Source of the DNA: Byssochlamys sp. IMV 00236
Lineage: Eukaryota > Ascomycota > Eurotiomycetes > Eurotiales > Thermoascaceae
Direction: 5' to 3'
DNA: 64,000 nt
Assembly (NCBI GenBank): GCA_001931875.2
Contig: MSJH02000802.1
Location: forward strand, 300,661-364,660
Shown piece after piece: positions 1 through 11,102 of this stretch. The position numbers and the translations under genes were made by a program. The notes under the pieces were generated by a model that saw only the letters and a program-made list of their open reading frames with translations, ran no database searches and had not been told where the DNA came from. Positions within the stretch are counted from its first letter, which is position 1. The number at the start of each line of letters is the position of its first letter.

Positions 1-153
1 GATGGTCTCCTCGTCCACGATCTTGCCGATAGAGAGCCAGAGAGCGGACTTGAGGCGCTGTTACATGTCAGCAGGCGGGCGGCAGGAGGAAAGAAAAAGA
101 AACCCGTAGCATACCTCCTCGAGACCAACATCTTCATTCTGTTCTGAGGCCAT
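1..153 (-). CDS. mhf1: MHF1/CENP-S histone-fold protein, N-terminal part
   Basis: Exons are 153-115 and 57-1, and the gene continues beyond the left edge. The intron has a GTATGC donor, a TGCTGAC branch site and an ACAG acceptor. The 32 visible residues start MASEQNEDVGLEE and continue RLKSALWLSIGKIVDEETI. That second stretch matches the start of the CENP-S/MHF1 histone fold. In the family, MHF1 pairs with MHF2 (CENP-X) to bind DNA, supports FANCM-type helicases at stalled forks, and is part of the CENP-T-W-S-X centromere complex. It is divergent from the Pga2-like gene with about 550 bases between starts. The assignment rests on a short N-terminus, but the motif is distinctive. Confidence 0.75.
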
Positions 154-700
154 TGTATCCTCTCTCAACTGGATTACAACTGTTATTTCTGCTCTGAATT
201 GTAGAGATAGAGAGGGAACTTCCAACACTCGCAATAATCGATATGAAGACGCGCCCGCGTTGTTCTTTCCTCTGATTGGCTATCAACGCGTTTTCTCGGA
301 TAAACAATATTCCGGATAATCACCACGCTAAACCGCAAATGGACATGACAATTGAGAATTACCGTAGCTTAATTGCTGGCTTTATCTACAAGGACTTGCC
401 AACAGCGGGTCTTTCGTACAATCGTTTCGAAAAGGGACTTCAATTCTTTAATCCCAGCCTCGGTGTTTTGCAACAGTAACATTGCTCTCATTTTCCTGTC
501 TTCCTACGTCCTTCCAGATTCACCATCGGAGCTTCCGCGGAGAACCGCCAGAAAGACAAAAAAAAAAGCACACAACTGTCAAAACATATCCAACTACATC
601 TCGAACCTCCTAGATCGCAGCTACGGCAATCCAGAGAATCCTGAAGCGGGAGAGAGAAAAAAACAAGGATAGAGACGATAATCAATCACAATCCACAAAA
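154..700. promoter_or_regulatory. Divergent promoter region between MHF1 and Pga2-like genes
   Basis: This is the only space available for both promoters. It holds short open frames (for example 276-479 and 373-672) with no recognisable protein. The last 50 bases before 701 are A-rich, as is common in fungal leaders. I see no specific factor site. Confidence 0.5.
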
Positions 701-1243
701 ATGGCGGACACCTACACACCCCCCACGGCCTCCGAGCTCCTGACCGACTTCTTCAACCAGCTCCTCGGCGGCGTGGAGAACTACTTCGCCAATTTCTACA
801 AGAACTTTACTTCCATTTCAGCCAAGCGCTGGATCCGCATGGGTGTCATCGTCGGCGCGTACCTCCTCGTCGTCCGCCCTTTGGTCGACATGTTCTTCCG
901 CTGGTCATTCGACAAGAAGCAAGCCAAGGAAAAGAAGAAGAGGGAGGAGGACCAGGCTGCATTTGGCGCGGACGGGAAGACAGCGAAGATGTCACCGAAC
1001 TCATTGCGGGGACCGGGAAAGGTGCTGGGAGAAGTAGAGACGGATGATGAGGATACGGTCAAGGGACAGGGCAAGGATACGGGAAAGGCTACGGGTGTGC
1101 CTGAGTTGGGCAAGGGCGCCAGGAAGCGACAGAAGAAGCAGATGAAGGAGGCAGAGAAGAGTGCAGGTGCAACGATGGAGGGAATGACCGAGGAGGAGCT
1201 GTTGGAATTGTTGGACTGGAGTGAGTCCGATGAGGAGAAATGA
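701..1243 (+). CDS. pga2: Pga2-like ER protein-trafficking membrane protein
   Basis: An intronless 180-residue protein. One hydrophobic segment lies at about residues 46-66 (around MGVIVGAYLLVVRPLVDMFF), followed by a highly charged tail rich in Lys, Glu and Asp ending WSESDEEK. This layout and the N-terminal block match the fungal PGA2 family. Members are small ER or nuclear-envelope proteins needed for processing and trafficking of Gas1 and other secretory cargo. The start codon sits in a good context (CAAAAATGGCG). The gene is convergent with DDB1 downstream. The function is transferred from yeast; the topology is what the sequence shows. Confidence 0.75.
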   Translation: MADTYTPPTASELLTDFFNQLLGGVENYFANFYKNFTSISAKRWIRMGVIVGAYLLVVRPLVDMFFRWSFDKKQAKEKKKREEDQAAFGADGKTAKMSPNSLRGPGKVLGEVETDDEDTVKGQGKDTGKATGVPELGKGARKRQKKQMKEAEKSAGATMEGMTEEELLELLDWSESDEEK

Positions 1244-1729
1244 ATCAAAGTATAATCGCTATGAGGACTGGGGTGGCTTTGGTTGATTATTTTTGCTCCT
1301 TTTCTTTTCTATGACTCTGGAAGGGACTTTCTTTTCGCTTATGTTTTAATTATATGCGGATACCGGTCCGACAGACCAGTCGGTGTATTATGATAGAAGT
1401 GTTGGTGTCTCAGGGGATATGTTTTAGGTTGTTTTATGATACCTAACTAGTAATAGAACGTGCCGCAGTAGTTGCTTGTGACTGCGGGCGTCAATTTATC
1501 TGTATACTATATAATTTACCGCAAAATTATAGAAAAGCTGTAGCTTCCTGCACTGGCGGATCCCGAGAGATCTGGTACACAAATCCACTATGGCGGCATT
1601 ATGCCTCATGTCTTTAATATTCCGATAATCTTTATAAATTCTAGGGCCCTTTGTATAACGGCGTTTTCCGACATCCATCATCAATACGTAACATAGACTC
1701 CGTAGCAGAGGCTCGCTAGAAAGACTGCT
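1244..1729. other. Convergent 3' region of Pga2-like and DDB1 genes
   Basis: AT-rich DNA between two converging genes. It must contain both 3' UTRs. The only open frames are short and show no family features. Confidence 0.5.
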
Positions 1730-4700
1730 CTAATGCAACCTCCTCAGAGCCTCTATTGTCGCCTTCACGCCTTCTACGTCGACCTCACCACCGAGGAAGC
1801 CCACTATCTCCTCCTGGATCTGGGGTTCGCAGCTCAGGAATCGCTCGATTAGCTCACCATCCACGAACCGGAACGGCTCTTCCGCTTCGCGCACGGCACT
1901 CCGGAAAGCGCGGAACTTGTTGAACGGCATGTTCCCAAGAGAGTCGACATACGCGGCAATATAGCCCTGCAGACGCATAAGGAAATCTTGGTGATCGGGA
2001 TTGATCAACGCAAAGAGGTAGATCGAGCCTTCGACCTGTTGGGTGATTCTACGTTAGTTATCCAATAATATCTTTAGAAGCGACAGTGAGAATCTTACCG
2101 TGGCTAAGAAAGCCTTCGGCGTCACCGTCACACTTGCCAAGTGCGGGATGTTCACCGGTCGGATTCGGTTGACCATCTCTCCCAAGGATACTTCACTGGT
2201 TACCTCCAGTCGTCTCTTATCATCCTCCGTGACGCCGTTGACATTCCGGCGAAGGACGATGAGATTACCCTCTGCGTCGCTCTCCAGGAAGGTGTTCTCT
2301 TCGACATTAGCAACAGCAGTGGCCCAGACGGTCTGGAAGTGACGCGCCACTTCATTCAACGAGTCTGGGAGGCCGTTGTCTCCCTCTTTGTACTCTACGA
2401 TGGAGACACTCTTCATCAAATCTGACACGGCAATCAAATTTCCGGTTACCGAGATGTCAATAGGAGCGGTTGAAGTGCGATAGGTAGCTGCCTTTTCCAG
2501 CTTCACCGCGCCGAAGCTGCCGGTAACAACGTTATAAACGACAACCTAGAACCGATTAGAATGATCCAGCGCCTGTGTGTGGGGATACTCACCGTCTTGA
2601 CAAGAGCAGCCACAATCTTTTCTCCGAGCATGGCTAGAGCTCTGCAGGCTCCCTTAACCGGAAGCTCGGCGACCTGCGTCAACATTCGGTTCTTGTCCAC
2701 TTCGAAGACCAATATCCGTCCCCGAATAGAGTCCTCTTGCTCTTCATCCAAATATGCGGTGCCAACAATAAATCGGTCCTGGAACGTATCTTTGCCTGCT
2801 GCGTCCTTTCCAGCTGGGAATTCTGCGCGAATCACGCTTTCCACAAGTTCGTCCTTCTTCAAGTCTACTGCATCAAGCGTTCGGAACATAATCTCATCTG
2901 CAAGCACGAACTGGCTTTCGACGATTTCCACTCCATCTTTCAAAGTCCGTTTGATCGTACCAATTCCGAAAGCTTTCTCTGAAGGAGAGTACGCCACTCT
3001 GCGGACAGTGGCATTCACGGGCAATGTCTGTATCTGGGTTGTCCTTTCTTTGTCAACTAGGGCGATCCTTAGATCACGGGGCGTAGCAACAGCTATGGAC
3101 TCTGGATACGCCTCGGAGTTAAAGTGACAAATTCTCGAGGCGCCCTCAGAGTTCACCGCAGAGTATATAATCCTGCCCTCAGATCCATAGATCAAGCTTG
3201 GATGCTCGCACGTAGCGAAGACGTTGTACAAACCGTCACCGCGTGGGAGCTTCTTGAATGTAGGCTGCTCTGAACCGAGGATCAACGTGTTTCTTCCCGT
3301 AAGCGAGTAATCTGTCGTATTAAATGAGAAAGTGATGACGCTGCCATCTGCCATAGAGATGAAAAGCGTAGGCGGGCTGTCTGCAAGAACATCGGCCACA
3401 AGGACAGACCGCGGGAAAGCCTCGCCAGTCGGTCCCAGGGATTGAGTCTGCAATTCTTCGAGATCCCTAAGAGCCAGTACCGAAACACTCGCACTTTGAG
3501 GGAAGCCCACAATGCATACTTCCGCAGGGGAGGAAGGTACAGTAACACCCGATATCTGGCTATCCGCCCCAAAGTCTTTCTGGATGATGACCTTGATATC
3601 ATCCTTGATATGAAGAACAGACAGCACCTGGCCTCCAGTTACGAGGACCAAGTGCTCGTCATTCACAGATGCGGCCGTGATTGCCTGTTGGCTTGGTGGA
3701 GACCACTGAGAGATAACCATGCCACCATCGGCATCTGCTATTAGTACGTTATGTTCTGTCACCTGCACAATCCGGTCCTTTGGTAGATTAGCTGCGAGCA
3801 AGGTATTCTCCGACAGACTCAGCCCTAGGAATTGTTCCAGCTCTTCAACCTCTCCATCTGGGCTGAACTTGAAGACTCTCGTTTCGTCGACAAAGGTCAC
3901 CAGGAGGGTATCCGAAAAGGGCTCCGGGCTCGAGGTTCGCAGAGCCCAGAGATCGGTGACATGTTCCATTTCACCAAGCAGGCCGAGTTCCTCCATACCG
4001 ACGCCACTCCTAACGCTACGGAGTGTGCCGTCATCAAACGCGCCAGAACCAGTGATAATCCGTGCTTGACCTGAGGAGAACTCCTGCATCTGAGTTTCTC
4101 CCGAGCGATTTCCAAGGTCCATAAGAGTGAAATCCAAAATGGGTGCAATGTTTGAGAACGTCTGGATGACTTCAAACGAACCATCGCCGATCCTGATGAC
4201 CTGGGAGTCACCATGATGGGATCCAACGAAGGTCACTCCCGCACCAAGATACACCAGCACGGATGCACGAGACGTCTTTCCCAGATAGTCCAGCTTCCAA
4301 CTCTCGACTTCATTATCAGGGTCCAAAACTAACATCAGGAAATAGAGTCTGCCATAGTCGTCTGCCAACAGCCATCTCTGGCCATCGACCTGTTCCCATG
4401 CCACGAATATGGTGGCTTCTTCCAGGGGCCGAGAAATTGTCTCATTACTCGCATCGTCGATGTACTTAATCGATGTCTCCCCGAGAATCAACAGACCGCC
4501 TGAGAACGTTAGCTTCCTGATCGTGTAATTATAGCTTCTTGTCAGCATACCTAGGGGAGCCGGAACTGGAATCAGATGAGAAGCTCCGAGGTCGAGCTCC
4601 TGTGCAAAGACCTCGACCTCTTCAAAGGTCGCGTCTGCACCAGTACTCGAGGTCGCCGCGTTGAAATGGAGTTCCCGGACCTTCAACTTCACTCTTCGCT

Positions 4701-5392
4701 GATTATCTTCGTGTAGCAGAGCCAACCGCGGCAGGCCCTTTGATTCCACATGCAAGAAAGCAGACGAGCGCACGAATAGTTCATCGATTCTTGCCGTGGT
4801 CGGCTCAGCCAAGTCTCCCACCCGCGGTGCGTCCGCACTATTCGTCCAAGCAGGCCTCCCTCTCTTCTTCCCGGGCACCTGTACAATAGGAATAACTGTG
4901 ATCACTCCTTCGTATATCTCCAGTGTCATAAACCTTCCACTCGGGTCGATCAAGCATCGGTTTCCAGTCTGCGAATCTCGAGACGACTTGTCCGCTAGGT
5001 CGACATAGCTCTTCTCCGTGCGAACCTTTCCTGAAGCATTGTCCCAAGATAGTGTAAAGTATGTATACTGATCAGTACCGACGAAGAGGTGGTCCGTTGG
5101 AGAATCTGCCGGTGCAGGTAACCGAGCGAGCATCGTCACCTTTGCATAGAGAGCGCGCGATGTTGCCAGAGTGAGGCCATCAGGAGTGAGCGTGTAGAAT
5201 TCGAGACGGTTCGCTTTTCTATCTCAGAAGTCAGATGTCGCTCAGCTCGCAAGTAGACAAAACCGCATGGGTTGAAACGCGGGCCAGCAAGACGTACGCA
5301 ACTACCAGACAGTCCTCCTCAGGGTTAAGGAATTGCAGCTTCACCGCATGGCGAATGCTGCTTGCCCGGTGAACGGGCACCACATACGCCAT
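1730..5392 (-). CDS. ddb1: DDB1, UV-damaged DNA-binding protein / Cul4 ligase adaptor
   Basis: Four exons: 5392-5298, 5218-2593, 2545-2099 and 2035-1730, giving 1157 residues, close to the usual DDB1 length. Introns have GTACGT, GTGAGT and GTAAGA donors, and the last has an ACTAAC branch site. The start is the ninth codon of the open frame, giving MAYVVPVHRASSIRHAVKLQ, the typical DDB1 opening; the exon 1-2 junction restores VVAKANRLEFYTL. The first two thirds correspond to the MMS1-N/beta-propeller region and the last third to the CPSF-A domain. In the family DDB1 bridges Cul4 to DCAF receptors for nucleotide-excision repair, histone ubiquitination and replication control; in fungi it also supports heterochromatin formation. 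It lies in the nucleus. The alternative, the CPSF-A paralogue Cft1/Rse1, fits less well in length and N-terminus. Confidence 0.92.
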
Positions 5393-5447
5393 CGCAGCAC
5401 ACTCTCTGTCCCTCAATTCCTAACAATGCGAGATGTTGGTCCAAGCT

Positions 5448-5756
5448 CTAGTTATCGACAAGCCACACTGCGGGAAGATCACGATCAATGGGGATAAGAA
5501 CTTCAACGGTAGTAACCTCGAAAAGAAAGCTCGAGGCACTCCGTGCTAACCATTTCAGAGTGCCGTCGACAGAGTAGAAGCGTGCTGTATTGTCAGCGGA
5601 GTGCGGACGAAGATAGATGTTTCGGCAGCCGATGGTTCTGCAAAGCGCCAATGACGACGTCCCCGCGACCGTTGCTTGCTTACCAACGCCGATAGAAGAA
5701 AACCGAACTGAACGCCGACTGGGACGGAATGCATTTACAACAACAGACAACTGCAT
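5448..5756 (-). CDS. Possible small gene or gene remnant, unrecognised
   Basis: A minus-strand frame open from 5870 to 5448 lies in the 500-base gap between DDB1 and the monooxygenase. From an internal ATG at 5756 it begins MQLSVVVNAFRPSRRSVRFS, which resembles a mitochondrial presequence. The last 60 codons, ending PIDRDLPAVWLVDN, show a pyrimidine bias at third positions like that of real genes nearby. A GTAAGC...TTTGCAG intron could remove the middle, but it would shift the frame. I do not recognise the product. It may be a small intact gene, a decayed one, or chance. Confidence 0.3.
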   Translation of the reverse strand: MQLSVVVNAFRPSRRSVRFSSIGVGKQATVAGTSSLALCRTIGCRNIYLRPHSADNTARFYSVDGTLKWLARSASSFLFEVTTVEVLIPIDRDLPAVWLVDN

Positions 5757-5888
5757 CCAATATGCTTTTGCGCGGAGAAACCATGAAACCAAGGCGCATC
5801 TACAGGAGTCTTTATTCCTTGATGTCTGTTGAATCGTACACAGGCATTCCTGATGATGACTATCTTGCATGTATGACAGGCTATCTAC

Positions 5889-7720
5889 TTACATCCGGGC
5901 CCTGAAGGGCTCAGGCTTGACCTGCATGATTCTTCCAAAGTATAGTTCCAATTCTGCAATGGCAGCTGGTGCCAAGCTAATCATAGTCCCAATCCACCCA
6001 TCAGGTCTCAAAACAATAATTGCTCCCGAACCAAGATCAACTCCGTACCGTGCATGGGCTGTATGCTGGCTATCAAAGAAGACTTTCCCCAGAGGCTCCG
6101 TTCCCAGCATTTCATAGGGAGATGGCCCTTTTCCTGCAACAATTGTCCTCCATGACACTGGTAATCTTGGATCTGAAAGATAATGTGACTTTCTAACGGC
6201 ATCAAAAACTGTGCAAGCAGTTGGGGATGTGTAGACTGTGTCCGCCACAAATACGACAACATGGAAAAGGGCAGTATTTGGTGTCTCCCGGTGTAAGCGT
6301 GTTGCTTCAAATGTTCCTGGCTTTTGCAGTTCCACATCCGGTCCACGCTCACCAGGAGCAGGTACTCTGTTGTCCCGTAAAGCTTGCTTGAGAGAGCCCT
6401 GCACATTGAGGAGATCATCGGACTCATAACAGATCGAAAGGCCGCTGGTGAATGCGGCAGCTTCGGCCATCACTTGACCCAGTATAACATTCGGGTCAGC
6501 ATTAGGGTCCCCTGTCCATCCAATGGGCAATTGCATCGTCATTAACCTTGAAATATCTTTGTCGTAGTTGATCAGTTTCTGCACGTTTGGTCGTCGTTCG
6601 CTCTGGTATGTCTTCAACACTTCGGGCCTGAGTTTGCCTTGGAGGACGAGTGAGAGCTTCCATCCTAGATTCACCGCATCATGGATTCCAGTATTCATGC
6701 CTTGGGCTGCGCCCGAGCTATGCGTATGACAGGCGTCACCGGCCAGAAACACGCAGTCCTTGACACAGAATTTCTGCGCGACACGTTGGCCTACAGAATA
6801 GATCGTATACCAATGGACTTCCTTGAAGGACAACGAGAACGGTTTAACTGATGCAATGGCTTCTTTAACGGCAGCTCCTTCGTCGAACTTGGGGTATGCT
6901 TTCTGCCGTTCGGCAGTAAGGGCAAACCCGATTCGAGTAGCTCCACGGTCCAGTGCAGCCCATAGAACGTTGCCGTGCGTGGGAGACTCGATGGCGCAGT
7001 AAGTCCTGGGTTTGGGAAGATTTGTTTCAATAATACCATCAATTCTCACCCACTTGTCCTCTGTCGTACTTCCTTCGAAAGGAATCTGAAGAGCCCGTCT
7101 CACGAAAGACCGTCCGCCATCCGCGCCCACGAGATATCTGCATTTAACAGCAGACTGTGAACCATTCAACTCGTCCTGGATCGTTGCGGTGACTCTGTAA
7201 CCTCCCACCTGGACTGTGTCGTCTACAGTAACGTCGATTAGCTTCATTGGGGCTTCCAAGTTAACACCGTGCTTTTCCAGCGCTTGTCTAAAGACCTCCT
7301 CCTGGTACTTCTGGCGCAATACCAGGGCGAAATCCCACACAGTGTCTTTCATATTTTCCATAAACGCCCAGCCTCTGCCCTGGACCTCATTCCCATTTCG
7401 GTCATAAGATACAGTATCTCGACAAGCGAAGCACTGCTGCGAGAGCGCCTCGGCAAGACCCAATTGATCGAGCATCTCAGACGTTCGGGGGAATAAAGTG
7501 ATTGCGCGGCCATATTGATCCTGCGACGATTTTGCATGTTGCTCGATTATTCTGATCCGCTTTTCAGGTGGGAGACTCAACGCAAGCTGATATGCCGTGA
7601 CGAGGCCTGGGTTTTGTAAGAAATGCTGGCCTTCAAAGTTCTCCTCGCCGAATTCGTACCTACTGGGCCTCCTCCTACGATGAGAACATCAACGTGTTCT
7701 GCCTTTTTGGTGTTTGCCAT
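5889..7720 (-). CDS. FAD-dependent monooxygenase, phenol 2-monooxygenase family
   Basis: Two exons, 7720-7660 and 7606-5889, giving about 592 residues. The 53-base intron interrupts the dinucleotide-binding motif, and splicing restores VLIVGGGPVGLVTAYQLAL. Further flavoprotein signatures are VGADGGRSFVRR (the DG motif) and GDACHTHSSGAAQGMNTG (the FAD ribityl/GD motif). The C-terminal 170 residues, ending near VLRPDGWIGTMISL, match the thioredoxin-like dimerisation domain of phenol hydroxylases. These enzymes use NADPH and oxygen to hydroxylate phenolic rings. The substrate cannot be read from sequence; catabolism of plant phenolics or tailoring of a metabolite are both possible. No cluster partners lie beside it. 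Translation stops at TAA directly after FRARM. Confidence 0.85.
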
Positions 7721-8270
7721 GGCCTCGAGAGTTCAGGGCTTTAGCTAAGTGCTGATATGGATCTTTGGGTGGGACTAGTTCTCAGGGTTTCAACATGGAG
7801 GTAGATGGAAGAAATTCTAGCTAGTAAGCCCTGGCATAGTACAGGAATGAAATACGCCTCTCCGACTGTGAATAATTATATCATCCATAGTTCTGAAGTT
7901 GTCCCTGGACAATGCCATCATCGGCCTATGCGACAAAGCCGACAGATAAGATAGTCGGTATGATAAGCATAAGTGGGAGATAAGATGCAGGGATGAAGTA
8001 TGGGGTAGGAGTAGAGAGTAGAGTTGAGAGCTTATGGCCCCTTATCCCCCGATATCTTCCACACGGGCTGGGAGCGTCTTGCAAGTAGCTTTCGATACAC
8101 AAGAAAATAGTTCTACATGTGCTGATGCTGGTTTTCAGGAAGGAAAGTGCCGGTCCAAGGTGAGAGCTCTAGGGACGTGGAAATAATGAAGGCTCGCATT
8201 TCATAGATACGCTTCGTCAAAGCAAGGGACTAGCTGATAAAGATCCTTAGGTTCCTTCATCTCAACAATT
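7721..8270. promoter_or_regulatory. Upstream region of the monooxygenase
   Basis: Non-coding DNA between the monooxygenase start and tRNA-Arg, which must include the monooxygenase promoter. I see no gene and no clear regulatory motif. Confidence 0.4.
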
Positions 8271-8342
8271 GGCCGGCTGGCCCAATGGCAAGGCGCTTGA
8301 CTACGAATCAAGAGATTGCAGGTTCGATCCCTGCGTCGGTCA
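8271..8342 (+). tRNA. tRNA-Arg(ACG)
   Basis: A complete intronless cloverleaf. The acceptor stem GGCCGGC pairs with GTCGGTC using G-U pairs. The anticodon stem CTTGA/TCAAG encloses CTACGAA, giving anticodon ACG. The T arm contains GGTTCGATCC. A T-rich stretch follows soon after, as expected for Pol III termination. Confidence 0.9.
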
Positions 8343-9628
8343 ATTCACATTTCTTTTTGCATTTTTGGATAATTTTCCGCGCTGCCCCATGGTCGTTACA
8401 ACGTTTCTTTTTTGCAGTCTCTAGATACTGGCTGTTCTTTTTTTTTGGCACTTCTTAAGGCCTGCATCTAGCTATCACTTGTCGCCGGGTCTATCGTCGC
8501 GATAGAAGTAGTAGCGATAGACTTTAGCGAGCCGTGTAGACATTCCCTATGCAAAATAATGCGCTGAATATACGAGTAATAGAAAATTCTGTACTGTCAG
8601 AAATGGTGAGAGGACGCTATTTGAGCTCTATGTATTTTCTACCAGTGTCTCCTGAGACTTCTTTAACTCGCCAACGTCGCATATAACGATCACGATAGGG
8701 TATTCCTGGCTCAAATCTCCCGTTTGTATTTTTTCTCACTGCGCGATAGTAACTGTAACATGTCCTGTGTGCTCCCAGCAGCTTCCTTGTGGTAGAAAGG
8801 GTGGTATGTTTCTCGCGACAGTAGTAGTTACTGGGTGTATGTCTTTTCCGGGGGAAAACAGAAAACTATTCAGGCGCATCGTGGAGGTGTCTACAATTTT
8901 AAAGAAAAATATCAGAAGTTTCATTTTATACTTTTCTGGCTTCTTTTGCTGCTAGCCGTCCTTGAGCGGCCTTTCACTCAGGCCTGCCTATGCGCTTGGC
9001 TAGCCACTCCTTCATTGTATCCGGATGTATAGATGCAGGCTATATTTGACAGGCCTCCTATGCAAGTAGACCTCGGGCTACATTATCTACAAGATATATA
9101 GCAATTCGGAATTACAATTATACTGCGCTTTTCACATATGTGATATACTTAGCGGGAAATCCACTCGTCTCTTGTTGTAGTGTTGTTCTATCGGACGGAT
9201 CTTACCAGCACAGAGCAAGAGCGCAAGTTGGAGTGCGCAGTACACAGATTTGCAAATATTCTGGTGTGGCAATCTCGATTACTCTATCGCATACGCTGGA
9301 TTCTTCTGTGTATCAATCTCTCGACTATCGTTGCTTGATAGCAAGTGGAGGCAGTGCGGTTAGTAAATATATATTTGCGATGCCCTACTCTATATTTCCG
9401 CACAATGTATAGCAACCTACCCCGCTTAATTGTCGGACAATGAAAAATATAAAGTTCAGTTGATCTTTGACATCTCACATATTACAATAGTATGTCTTAA
9501 AAACCGGCCAAAGCTCTCCGATATCGAGAAAAATATAGAAGCGCTATGGATAAATCGAGCCAAAATATGGTTGGGGAGAGTCGTTAGGTTCTTCAAGCAC
9601 ATTTTGGAAACCCACTTCAACAATCAGC
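8343..9628. other. Gene-poor region between two tRNA genes
   Basis: AT-rich DNA with only short open frames and no recognisable protein. A small inverted repeat (GTCTATCG...CGATAGAC) lies at 8489-8522. T runs just after 8342 probably terminate tRNA-Arg. Regions beside tRNA genes are common insertion sites for fungal retroelements, but I see no LTR or integrase signature here. Confidence 0.4.
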
Positions 9629-9715
9629 GCCGGGCTAGCTCAATCGGTAGAGCGTGCGGCTCTTACCATCATACTGGAAACCGCAAGGCTGCGGGTTCGA
9701 CCCCCGCGTTCGGCT
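9629..9715 (+). tRNA. tRNA-Lys(CTT) with a 14-base intron
   Basis: The acceptor stem GCCGGGC pairs with GTTCGGC. The D arm is TAGCTCAATCGGTAGAGC and the T arm GCGGGTTCGACCCCCGC. The anticodon stem TGCGG/CCGCA encloses CTCTTA plus A once CCATCATACTGGAA is removed, giving anticodon CTT. The intron sits one base 3' of the anticodon, the canonical nuclear tRNA position. A run of nine T lies downstream for Pol III termination. Confidence 0.88.
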
Positions 9716-10200
9716 CAATTCCGAACATTCGCTGTCTTTTTTTTTTATTTCTTTTTTATTTTCCCCCTTTCCCATTTTTTTTTTTTTATTATCTTTCCCC
9801 TCTCTTGATATTGTCTCTATATGGCATGGTATCCTGCGCTGAACTTCCAATTTTCCCTCGTATTCTCTGTCGACTTCATTTGAACTGCGCCATAGTATCT
9901 ACAGGCTGATTCTCGCTGACAACCAGCGTCGATGCCGATAACTATTCAACCTTTGGCAAAGAGATATTGCCGGGTATAAATAGCAATCTGACTCTTCTGA
10001 AAGATATAGTTCATAACAGCAATAAAGCATTGAAACAGAAACCGGCCACAAATGCCGATATAGCCTGCATTATATACCACCTAATAATTATATACATATA
10101 TCTGCCAACCTGCACAGCGATGAGCAAGAGGACGTCTGTGTTCATCTCAATCCCCGAAAGTCACGCCTCCGAAAAGAACCATTAGCTGTAATTCCGAATA
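9716..10200. other. AT-rich intergenic region after tRNA-Lys
   Basis: Two strong T tracts just after the tRNA, then AT-rich DNA. No gene is seen. Confidence 0.4.
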
Positions 10201-11102
10201 TCATGCATGACCCTTCTGACTACATAACTCCGAGACAGGGTTATGAGCCAACTCTGCGGGAGCGACGCTATCTGTGAAGAAGTGGCCACCAAAACCGGAT
10301 AGACCCTGAACTTCCATCTCTGATCTCTGCGACATTGCTTTTAGCCGACTGCGACGCTCCCAGAACGCCCACGCGATCGATGCAATGGCAATAACGCCGA
10401 GGGGGACGCCCACACCGGCCCCGATAGCTGTACCGCGGGATGAGTAGTTGGACGTGTTGCAGTGGCTCGAATTGGAACTGGGATTGGAAATGGAATTGTT
10501 GGAAGCAGGAGACGCCGTGGATGAAGAAGAAACAGCAAGGGCTGCTACTCCCGGCATGGCTGTCCCTGCTGGTACTGAGGCGGTTCCATGTCCGCAGGTG
10601 ACGGCGCCATTATCATAGCTCGCGGTACCGCAGCAGTACGCTGTGGAATTTCCGTCATACGAGGCGGCGACGATAGGGAATCCTGAACTCGGGTTTATTT
10701 CCCCTTTTGTTTTCCAACAAATTTCACGTTAGGATATAAAACTTTTTCTTTCTCTCTTATAACTTTTCTTTCCTCCTTTCGTGGAAGATTCAACGGACAA
10801 GTCAAGGAGTGAGTGATTAGGTACTCACAGCAGTATTGGTAACAACCCTCTGCATTCCAAGAGCTATCAGTACAGCTTGCGCGGGAGAGTGCGAATCCTC
10901 CATTTTCTTGCAAGTAGCATAAACCATTTGACATGCAGACGTCGTTTTTGTTACAACACCATGTGGTAGCGTTGGATGTGCAAGGGACATCATACAATGC
11001 CTGTGATCCATCGGGGTTATAACAGATTCTGTTGTCGTCGGTAGCCTGGACTGGTGAGATGCAGAGCAGACCCGTTAGGATCAAGGATGATGACCATATC
11101 AT
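10201..11102 (-). CDS. Cysteine-rich single-pass membrane protein (wall-sensor-like architecture)
   Basis: Two exons, 11102-10829 and 10703-10201, giving 258 residues. A signal peptide occupies about residues 1-20 (MIWSSSLILTGLLCISPVQA). An extracellular part with many cysteines follows, then a Ser/Asn-rich stretch, a transmembrane helix at about 184-207 (GVGVPLGVIAIASIAWAFW), a basic stop-transfer signal ERRSRLK and a short cytosolic tail. This order resembles fungal surface sensors and many uncharacterised Eurotiales membrane proteins. The intron uses GTGAGT and an acceptor after CAAAAG with a CTAAC branch site. A GTACCT donor paired with an acceptor after CCCGAG also keeps frame, so the residues at the junction are uncertain. 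No enzymatic domain is seen. Confidence 0.7.
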
